From Porticoccaceae bacterium (GTDB lineage: Bacteria; Pseudomonadota; Gammaproteobacteria; Pseudomonadales; Porticoccaceae): a DNA stretch of 6,908 bases. Location: contig JAUUYV010000092.1 of assembly GCA_030590275.1 (NCBI GenBank), positions 1 through 6,908 on the forward strand, given 5' to 3'. The notes under the pieces are model-generated. The model saw only the letters and a program-made list of their open reading frames with translations, had not been told where the DNA came from and made no database searches. Shown here piece after piece: positions 1-5,369 of this stretch. Position 1 is the first letter of the stretch. Every line of letters begins with the position of its first letter. Made by a program: the position numbers and the translations under genes.

Positions 1-963
1 AGCGGCTTAGACACACTGACCTCCGGACTCATCACCGAAGCCATCGCTGAAGGTGACATGAATGTAGCCTATGTACAAATCATGGCCTCACTACTGGCAA
101 ATTGTATTGTCGAGCACGCCACTAGCGAAGCCATTGAAGAGGTCATTCCCGCAATGTGTCGGGGTGAACTTCTCGGTTCTATTGGCTTAACCGAACCAAG
201 AGGAGGTTCAGATGCCGCTAGTCTGGGTTTAAAAGCACAACGCGATGGCGACAGCTTTATTCTCAATGGTGAAAAAACATCTATCTCTCTGGCTGATCAG
301 GCCGACATCAACCTGGTGTTTGCTCGCACCGGCACAACAGAACAAAAAGCTCACGGTGTATCCGCGTTTTTGGTAAAACTGGATAGCCCCGGCATTAGTC
401 GGTCCCGCTTCGAGGATCTTGGGGAAAGAGCCGTGGGACGGGGATCAATTTTTTTCGACAACGTAACCGTAGACAAGCTCTACCAGGTTGGCGACGAGGG
501 TAAAGGCTTTGTTCAGGTCATGCAGGGCTTTGACTTCAGCCGAGCGTTAATTGGACTGCAATGCATTGCAGTGGCCCGGAAGTGTCTCGATGAAACCTGG
601 GAATTTATTCAACAACGGGAGACCTTCGGCAAACCACTGGCCGCCAATCAGGGCATCACTTTCCCTTTAGCCGAGGCAGAAACCCAACTTGAAGGCGCAC
701 GCCTGGTTTGCCTGAAAGCCCTGTGGTTAAAAGCAAACAATAAGAAGCACACCAGGGAGGCAGCAATGGCCAAGTGGTGGGCACCGAAGCTTGCTTTCGA
801 TATCGTACACCAATGCCTGTTAACCCACGGTCATGGAGCTTACAGCAATGAATTGCCCTTCGAACAACGACTGCGAGATGTGATGGGCATGCAAATTGGT
901 GACGGCACGGCACAAATCATGAAGATGATCATCGCACGGGATTACGTAGGAAGAATAGCCTAA
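1..963 (+). CDS. aliB: Acyl-CoA dehydrogenase, probable cyclohexanecarboxyl-CoA dehydrogenase (5' partial)
   Basis: The frame is open from base 1, so the gene starts left of the window. The 320 visible residues would be most of a family protein of about 380, with roughly 60 N-terminal residues missing. FAD and substrate motifs are present: GLTEPRGGSD (visible residues 61-70), the LNGEKT strand (88-93) and the QRETFGKPL motif near 205-213. The C-terminal catalytic segment reads QIGDGTAQI, which puts Asp301 (bases 901-903) where medium-chain acyl-CoA dehydrogenase has its catalytic Glu in YEGT. The alternative base position of the isovaleryl/long-chain types (Glu before Arg in helix G) is Ser180 here, so Asp301 is the likely base. 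The proposed role is FAD-dependent dehydrogenation of cyclohexanecarboxyl-CoA to cyclohex-1-ene-1-carboxyl-CoA, passing electrons to ETF. The general family is certain. The AliB assignment rests on the badI and badH neighbours and on remembered resemblance of the C-terminus to AliB-type proteins. Another branched or cyclic acyl-CoA substrate is possible. Confidence 0.85.
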   Translation, partial: SGLDTLTSGLITEAIAEGDMNVAYVQIMASLLANCIVEHATSEAIEEVIPAMCRGELLGSIGLTEPRGGSDAASLGLKAQRDGDSFILNGEKTSISLADQADINLVFARTGTTEQKAHGVSAFLVKLDSPGISRSRFEDLGERAVGRGSIFFDNVTVDKLYQVGDEGKGFVQVMQGFDFSRALIGLQCIAVARKCLDETWEFIQQRETFGKPLAANQGITFPLAEAETQLEGARLVCLKALWLKANNKKHTREAAMAKWWAPKLAFDIVHQCLLTHGHGAYSNELPFEQRLRDVMGMQIGDGTAQIMKMIIARDYVGRIA

Positions 964-1019
964 ATGTTGCTTACCCTTCGCCATTAAAACAAAACAACAA
1001 AACATTATTGGATAACTAA

Positions 1020-1814
1020 ATGACAACGGATATCTTGGTAAGCACCGAAATTCGGGGGGCAGTGGGTATTATCACCCTGAATCGCCCCAAACAATTCAAC
1101 AGCCTGTCTCTTCAACTTCATCAGCAATTGCTAGCCGCGGTGGAGGCTATGGAAGCCAGACCGGAAATACGCTGCCTGATGCTAAAGGCAGAAGGCAAAC
1201 ACTTTTGCACAGGTGCCGACCTAAAAGAAGTGACTGGCAAACGCGATTCACTAGAAAAGCTGGCAGTATTCCTGGAGACGGGACTATTAACCCTGCGCCG
1301 CCTGGAACAAAGCCCCCTGCCCGTCGTGATTGCATTGCAGGGACTGGCTCTCGCTGGAGGACTCGAACTCATGCTAACAGGGGACGTTGTATTTGCCGGA
1401 GAGTCCGCCCAACTCGGCGATCAACATGCTCAATTTGGCCTGGTGCCGGGCTGGGGTGGCAGCCAGCGCCTGCCCCGCTTAATCGGTCGACGCAGAGCTC
1501 TGGATTTAATGTTTAGTGCCCGCTGGTTAAGCGCTCAGGAAGCTCTTGATATCGGTTTGGTTAATTACGTGGTACCGGACGCTGAACTGCATTCAGCCGC
1601 GTTTGATTACTGCCAGAAATTAACACTGAAAAGCAGTAGTGGCCTGGCCCTTATGAAACAGCTAGTCGATCAAGGTCAGGATATGAACCTGGAAGACAGC
1701 CTGCGTCACGAAACCAGACTCGCGGCTCCTGCCTTACAAGATGATGATGTCAGTGAAGGTCTGGCCGCATTCCTCGAAAAACGCGACCCAGTGTTCGAGG
1801 CCCGAAAAATTTAA
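1020..1814 (+). CDS. Enoyl-CoA hydratase/isomerase (crotonase) family protein in the BadK position
   Basis: This is a complete 264-residue crotonase-fold protein, the usual family length. The N-terminus has the VGIITLNRP strand, and the oxyanion-hole segment CTGADLKE lies at 63-70. The AGGLE motif (112-116) supplies oxyanion Gly113 and Glu116, the equivalent of Glu144 in rat enoyl-CoA hydratase. Twenty residues later, where Glu164 should stand, the sequence is GDQHAQFG with His136. The following loop is PGWGG rather than the common PGAGG. The C-terminal FLEKRDPVF is typical. The predicted role is hydration of cyclohex-1-ene-1-carboxyl-CoA to 2-hydroxycyclohexanecarboxyl-CoA, the BadK step, inferred from position between the dehydrogenase and badI. 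The missing second Glu means ordinary hydratase chemistry is not assured, and isomerase, hydrolase or another crotonase reaction is possible. The start ATG lies 56 nt after the previous stop, with only a weak GGA (1010-1012) as ribosome binding site. Confidence 0.85.
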   Translation: MTTDILVSTEIRGAVGIITLNRPKQFNSLSLQLHQQLLAAVEAMEARPEIRCLMLKAEGKHFCTGADLKEVTGKRDSLEKLAVFLETGLLTLRRLEQSPLPVVIALQGLALAGGLELMLTGDVVFAGESAQLGDQHAQFGLVPGWGGSQRLPRLIGRRRALDLMFSARWLSAQEALDIGLVNYVVPDAELHSAAFDYCQKLTLKSSSGLALMKQLVDQGQDMNLEDSLRHETRLAAPALQDDDVSEGLAAFLEKRDPVFEARKI

Positions 1815-1845
1815 ACTGTTCTCTCCCAACTCATTCTATCAATTT

Positions 1846-1850
1846 AGGAG
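1846..1850 (+). promoter_or_regulatory. Ribosome binding site deciding the GTG start of badI
   Basis: AGGAG stands 10 nt before the GTG at 1861. It supports that GTG over the in-frame ATG at 1741, which would lie inside the preceding gene and add 40 residues unlike any crotonase N-terminus. Confidence 0.75.
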
Positions 1851-1860
1851 CAAGCAAAAA

Positions 1861-2643
1861 GTGGACTATCAGGACATTATTTACGAAGAAAAAAATCATA
1901 CCGCCTACATCACCATTAACCGGCCGGAAAAATACAATGCATTTCGCGGCATTACCGCTGACGAATTAATCCACGCTTTTCAAAAATCTGGCTACGACAA
2001 CAACATCTCTACCATCGTACTAAGTGGTGCAGGCGATAAAGCGTTTTGTACGGGAGGAGACCAATCGGCGCACGATGGCCAGTACGATGGTCGTGGCACC
2101 ATCGGAATCCCAGTGGAAGAACTCCACTCCATCATTCGCGATGTGCCCAAGCCAGTGATTGCCAAAGTCCGCGGATATGCCATTGGTGGCGGCAATGTTC
2201 TGGCAACGATTTGCGACATGACCATCGCGAGTGAGAGCGCACAATTCGGTCAGGTTGGTCCAAAAATGGGCTCGGTAGATCCGGGGTTCGGTACCGCCTA
2301 TCTCTCCCACGTGGTTGGCGAAAAGAAGGCCAGGGAAATCTGGTATATGTGCCGACGCTACAGTGCCCAGGAAGCGCTCGAGATGGGCCTGATTAATACC
2401 GTCGTTGCCGATGACAAGCTCGACGAAGAAGTGGATTCCTGGTGTGCAGAGATTGCTGAGCGCAGCCCTACGGCTATTGCCATTGCCAAACGTTCTTTTA
2501 ATGCCTCCACAGAACACATTCGCGGTATCGGCAGTCTGGGCTTGCAAGCTTTAAAACTCTACTACGATACCGAAGAATCCCGTGAAGGTGTCAACGCCCT
2601 CAGTGAAAAACGCACACCAAACTTTCGCAAATACCTTAAATAG
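1861..2643 (+). CDS. badI: 2-ketocyclohexanecarboxyl-CoA hydrolase (ring-opening, BadI)
   Basis: The GTG start gives a 260-residue protein beginning MDYQDIIYEEKNH. That matches the BadI N-terminus and length and follows a good AGGAG. It is a crotonase-superfamily protein of the MenB/BadI branch: FCTGGDQSAHDG (62-73) forms the first oxyanion segment, GGGNVLATICD (109-119) the second, and QVGPKMGSVDPGFGTAYL (131-148) carries Ser138 and Asp140 of the MenB-type active site. EKKAREIWYMCRRYSAQEALEMG follows, the branch hallmark. The C-terminal FRKYLK contains Tyr258, a candidate for the C-terminal Tyr that reaches the active site in some MenB enzymes. From memory it is closely similar throughout to Rhodopseudomonas palustris BadI. 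The enzyme adds water to 2-ketocyclohexanecarboxyl-CoA and opens the ring to pimeloyl-CoA by a reverse-Dieckmann reaction in the cytoplasm. MenB (naphthoate synthase) is the main alternative, but the BadI-specific HDGQYDGRGT region, the badH neighbour and the absence of other men genes here argue for BadI. The gap to the upstream gene is 46 nt. Confidence 0.93.
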   Translation: MDYQDIIYEEKNHTAYITINRPEKYNAFRGITADELIHAFQKSGYDNNISTIVLSGAGDKAFCTGGDQSAHDGQYDGRGTIGIPVEELHSIIRDVPKPVIAKVRGYAIGGGNVLATICDMTIASESAQFGQVGPKMGSVDPGFGTAYLSHVVGEKKAREIWYMCRRYSAQEALEMGLINTVVADDKLDEEVDSWCAEIAERSPTAIAIAKRSFNASTEHIRGIGSLGLQALKLYYDTEESREGVNALSEKRTPNFRKYLK

Positions 2644-2663
2644 ACAAGCAGGAAACAGTCACT

Positions 2664-3461
2664 ATGGATCTCGATCTCAAAGAAAAATCCGTTATTGTCA
2701 CCGGTGGTGCTTCTAATATCGGTCGTGGAATTGTGCTGGGTTTTGCTGCCGAAGGCGCTAACATCACTATCGCTGATCTCGACACCGAAGCTGGTGAGCG
2801 TGTCGCAAAAACTGCACTGGAACAAGGTGCTAGCGATGTGCAGGTTATTAAAACTGATGTCACTGACCTGGCCAGTGTGGAAATCATGTTTGAGCAAGCG
2901 AATAAACGCTACGGTGGCATAAACTGCCTTGTTAATAACGTCGGTTGGGATGACTTAATGTTTTTCACCCAGACCACCCCAGAATTATGGGATAAATTAA
3001 TCAAGATTAACTATCTGGGTGTTCTAAACTGCACTCGAGTCGCTCTTGAACATATGACGCCAAACGGCGGCGGCTCCATTGTGTCCATAAGCTCCGATGC
3101 CAGCCGCCAGGGCGAGCCCAGAGAAGCTGTCTATGGTGGGCTAAAAGCCGCAACCAACAGCTTTATGAAAACCATTGCAAAGGAAAATGGCCGCTATAAT
3201 ATTCGCTGTAACTGTGTTTGCCCAGGTGTCACCGTACCTGACTCAACAGACGAAACCAGTGAAAACAGCATGTGGAAGGACAAGGATGCCATGTTTACCG
3301 AAGAGCAATTTGCCGCAATCGCTAAATCTCTACCGCTAAAACGTATTGGCCGACCTCAGGATATTGCCAACCCGGTACTGTTCCTGTCCTCCCAGAAAGC
3401 TGCGGGATTTATTACGGGCCAGGTCTTATCTGCTAGTGGCGGCTACAGCATGATTGGCTAA
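2664..3461 (+). CDS. badH: Short-chain dehydrogenase, probable 2-hydroxycyclohexanecarboxyl-CoA dehydrogenase (BadH-like)
   Basis: A 265-residue classical SDR of usual length. The cofactor-binding turn is TGGASNIG (13-20), with Asn18 where the middle Gly of TGxxxGIG normally sits. Asp38 at the end of the second strand predicts NAD+ over NADP+. NNVG (91-94) and the tetrad Asn116, Ser144, Tyr157 and Lys161 are present. The stretches LVNNVGWD, the SDA...EAVY region around Tyr157 and GFITGQVLSASGG (248-260) resemble R. palustris BadH as I remember it. The enzyme would oxidise 2-hydroxy- to 2-ketocyclohexanecarboxyl-CoA, the substrate of the adjacent BadI. A 20-nt gap after badI, with AGGA (2650-2653) 10 nt before the ATG, implies co-transcription. 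An insert around 193-212 (rich in Asp, Glu, Ser, Thr and Lys) lies in the substrate-lid region and makes it slightly longer than R. palustris BadH. A related 3-hydroxyacyl-CoA dehydrogenase or 3-oxoacyl-ACP reductase is the alternative, less likely in this context. Confidence 0.88.
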   Translation: MDLDLKEKSVIVTGGASNIGRGIVLGFAAEGANITIADLDTEAGERVAKTALEQGASDVQVIKTDVTDLASVEIMFEQANKRYGGINCLVNNVGWDDLMFFTQTTPELWDKLIKINYLGVLNCTRVALEHMTPNGGGSIVSISSDASRQGEPREAVYGGLKAATNSFMKTIAKENGRYNIRCNCVCPGVTVPDSTDETSENSMWKDKDAMFTEEQFAAIAKSLPLKRIGRPQDIANPVLFLSSQKAAGFITGQVLSASGGYSMIG

Positions 3462-3525
3462 GCCCTCTATGAACTATCAACAAACCCTTAACAAGCTATC
3501 ATTGGGCAGTACATAACAGCGGGGA

Positions 3526-3582
3526 AATCGTCGGTAATTAGTAATTCTTTCTTCAGATAGGATAAGTGAATCACCGACGATT
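3526..3582. repeat. 10-bp perfect inverted repeat between the convergent gene blocks
   Basis: AATCGTCGGT (3526-3535) and its exact complement ACCGACGATT (3573-3582) flank 37 nt. The inner stretch contains the small palindrome AATTAGTAATT (3536-3546). The right arm covers the last codons and stop of the minus-strand DUF4124-like gene. The position between two converging transcripts suits a bidirectional terminator or an RNA 3'-end structure. The loop is long and no strong T-run follows on either strand, so this is not a standard Rho-independent terminator. Coincidence is possible. Confidence 0.4.
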
Positions 3583-4143
3583 CTTCTGACCACCAACGGT
3601 ATCCAGGTTTTGATCGTATTGATCAATAAAGTCTTGCATATCTCCAGCATTCTCAATCATTTTTTCAAGCTCTTTGGCTGAAACCGTAAACGGCAAAGGT
3701 GATTTTTCCAGGTCTTCAGGTTTCGCACTCATGGCGCCTTTATCGGAATCTGTATTATTTCCACCACTGGCTTTGGCACCCTTTGACTCGACACCATCAG
3801 CCTCAACCGCCATCTTAACAAGCATAATATCCGATGCCCCCACCGGGTTTTCCTGATCGGAGAACTGCCAATTTCCATTATCATCGCGCCAGCGGTAAAC
3901 CTTTATCCCTTCGTTAACACCGACATCTGCTATTTTACCGTCGCCAGAAGTAACCTTCCCAAGTCCCTGTGTAACCGAGGCTAGCTTTTTCAGCTCTGTT
4001 TTAATAGTTTCAAGTGGTCTCTCCATATTACCAACAACGGCTTGTGTAGTAACGATTGACTCTCCGTTTCTAGTTTTTATTACAAAGGGCAGGACTAAGG
4101 CCATCAGTAAACCCAGGAAGAATAGTTTTTTAAGCATGCCCAT
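3571..4143 (-). CDS. Membrane-anchored DUF4124-like protein of unknown function
   Basis: I chose the ATG at 4143, giving 190 residues. It overlaps the upstream yqaA stop in TGATG and has AGGTGA (4154-4159) 10 nt before it. A TTG one codon earlier and an ATG two codons later are also in frame. MLKKLFFLGLLMALVLPFVIK (from residue 3) is a short positively charged start followed by one hydrophobic helix, so the protein is probably anchored in the inner membrane or secreted with its body in the periplasm. Residues 82-96 (VYRWRDDNGNWQFSD) match the DUF4124 core, a Tyr-Trp-Asp-Gly-Phe-Ser-Asp pattern common in proteobacterial envelope proteins. A low-complexity Gly/Ser/Asn/Asp/Lys linker (about 117-147) leads to a charged C-terminal segment that looks helical. 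No catalytic motif is seen. The function is unknown; an envelope role is inferred only from localisation. It is the last gene of the minus-strand group. Confidence 0.8.
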   Translation of the reverse strand: MGMLKKLFFLGLLMALVLPFVIKTRNGESIVTTQAVVGNMERPLETIKTELKKLASVTQGLGKVTSGDGKIADVGVNEGIKVYRWRDDNGNWQFSDQENPVGASDIMLVKMAVEADGVESKGAKASGGNNTDSDKGAMSAKPEDLEKSPLPFTVSAKELEKMIENAGDMQDFIDQYDQNLDTVGGQKNRR

Positions 4144-4145
4144 CA
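4141..4145 (-). promoter_or_regulatory. Stop-start overlap (TGATG) coupling yqaA to the DUF4124-like gene
   Basis: Read on the minus strand, the yqaA stop TGA (4145-4143) shares its A with the ATG (4143-4141) of the downstream gene. With the AGGTGA just upstream, this supports translational coupling and fixes the start of the downstream gene. Confidence 0.7.
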
Positions 4146-4583
4146 ATAATCAATCACCTGTAAAACCAACCAGTACCTGGCAGTTTTACCTAAGATCATA
4201 ACTACGGTGACCGGCAACCATCGCATTTGCAACCAACCGGCAGCCAAACAAAAGCCGTCGCCAACTACGGGAAGCCAGGAAAAAAAAACAGCGGGGTAAC
4301 CAAAATATTTTACCCATCCAAGAAACTTTTGTGATGGCGGTTTTATATGTTTTGTATTCACCAGGCCCCGTTCCGCCCAAAACCCCATGGCAAAGGTAGC
4401 GACACCACCCAGGGTATTTGCGGTACTGGCCACTATCAATAATAGCCTCCAATCGATGTCACCCTGGTTGGCTAAAAACAGCAATAGCACCTCGGAGCTA
4501 CCCGGTAACAAGGTGGCAGACAGGAATGCACTCAGCGCCAAGCCCAACAAACCCCATTCGATCGGAATCGAAAAGCCTTCCAC
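4143..4583 (-). CDS. yqaA: YqaA family membrane protein (SNARE-associated/DedA-related)
   Basis: A 146-residue hydrophobic protein, the usual length for the small YqaA family. Hydrophobic segments lie at about 9-38, 46-70, 95-117 and 122-143. Family landmarks are SATLLPGSSEV (22-32), the NTLGG turn (56-60), SWLPVVGD (102-109) and LGKTARY (131-137), all resembling E. coli YqaA. DedA-superfamily proteins are integral inner-membrane proteins, some of them linked to lipid-carrier flipping and envelope integrity; the role of YqaA itself is not established. The start is a GTG at 4583, preceded by GAGGT (4588-4592), which overlaps the stop of the upstream phosphorylase gene. The gap between the genes is only 7 nt, so they are almost certainly co-transcribed and probably translationally linked. 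The 3' end overlaps the next gene by 1 nt. Confidence 0.85.
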   Translation of the reverse strand: MEGFSIPIEWGLLGLALSAFLSATLLPGSSEVLLLFLANQGDIDWRLLLIVASTANTLGGVATFAMGFWAERGLVNTKHIKPPSQKFLGWVKYFGYPAVFFSWLPVVGDGFCLAAGWLQMRWLPVTVVMILGKTARYWLVLQVIDY

Positions 4584-4590
4584 GACTACC

Positions 4591-5349
4591 TCACTTACCG
4601 ATCAATTGAGCAACGGCCTCGGCTAGTATTGTTTGTACTTTAGGTATACCTTCAGCCACAACGGCCAGGATATCTTCCATAGTAATCAGCTCGGTGGATT
4701 TCCCCGCTGCGGGGTTTGCAACCAATACCAGGCAGGCATAAGGGATGCCTTTCTCTCGTGCCAGACCGGCTTCAGGCATACCCGTCATGCCTACTACATT
4801 GCAACCATCTTGCTCCATACGTATTATTTCTGCTGCACTTTCTAAACGAGGGCCCTGTGTGGCTCCATAAACGCCATCATTTTCTACCGGTAATCCGGCA
4901 CACTCTGCTGCCGCTCTCAAGCTCTGCCGTAGCTGCTCGTCGTAAGGCGCACTAAAATCGGCATGAAGTACATCTGCTCCCTGTTCGGACCAATAGGTGT
5001 GTTCACGATCCCAAGTGTAATCAATGATCTGATCTGGTACACCTAACACCCCGCTACCGTAATTAGAGCTTATTCCACCGACCACGTTAAATGCTAGTAC
5101 GCAATCTACATCTAACTCATCCAGGACTGCGATATTAGCGCGGTAATTAATTTTGTGTGGCGGTATCGCACGATCCCCACCATGACGAGGTAGAAAAAAA
5201 ACTTCATTATTATCTAAACGACCCCGATAAACTGGAGAAGATGGTCGGCCCCAGGGGGAATCACCGGAAAGCTCCTCCTCCACATTAAAATTCTCCAGTG
5301 CTTGCAAGCCGCTACCACCGATAATGCCAATTTTTGAAAATTTATTCAT
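4591..5349 (-). CDS. S-methyl-5'-thioinosine phosphorylase (purine nucleoside/MTA phosphorylase family)
   Basis: A complete 252-residue member of the trimeric PNP/MTA phosphorylase family. The N-terminal IGIIGGSGL (7-15), the phosphate-binding PRHG (54-57), the HKINYRAN segment (65-72), NVVGGI (88-93), TQGPRLE (164-170) and VGMTGMPEA (186-194) are all present. The base-recognition loop reads VANPAAGKS (210-218). Adenine-specific MTA phosphorylases carry two Asp residues there, whereas NPAAG is the signature I associate with the Pseudomonas aeruginosa methylthioinosine enzyme (PA3004). The predicted reaction is S-methyl-5'-thioinosine plus phosphate to hypoxanthine and 5-methylthioribose 1-phosphate in the cytoplasm. 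This would salvage the methylthioadenosine from polyamine or homoserine-lactone synthesis after deamination, so an MTA deaminase is expected elsewhere in the genome. The ATG at 5349 has GGA (5357-5359) 7 nt upstream. The gene starts 20 nt after the mscS-like gene, in a probable operon. Confidence 0.9.
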   Translation of the reverse strand: MNKFSKIGIIGGSGLQALENFNVEEELSGDSPWGRPSSPVYRGRLDNNEVFFLPRHGGDRAIPPHKINYRANIAVLDELDVDCVLAFNVVGGISSNYGSGVLGVPDQIIDYTWDREHTYWSEQGADVLHADFSAPYDEQLRQSLRAAAECAGLPVENDGVYGATQGPRLESAAEIIRMEQDGCNVVGMTGMPEAGLAREKGIPYACLVLVANPAAGKSTELITMEDILAVVAEGIPKVQTILAEAVAQLIGK

Positions 5350-5369
5350 AGTGATTTCCGGTGTATCTA

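Noticed and set aside
1741..1860. Possible 40-residue N-terminal extension of BadI from an in-frame ATG inside the preceding gene
   Set aside because: The extension has no crotonase-like sequence, overlaps the upstream gene by 74 nt, and the GTG at 1861 has its own AGGAG and matches the BadI N-terminus.
2020..2547. 175-residue open frame on the minus strand opposite badI
   Set aside because: It lies entirely within the well-supported badI gene and resembles no family I know. It is an antisense shadow of a conserved coding frame.
4144..4146. TTG as the start of the DUF4124-like protein
   Set aside because: The adjacent ATG at 4143 fits the 1-nt overlap with the yqaA stop and has acceptable spacing from AGGTGA. 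The difference is one residue.
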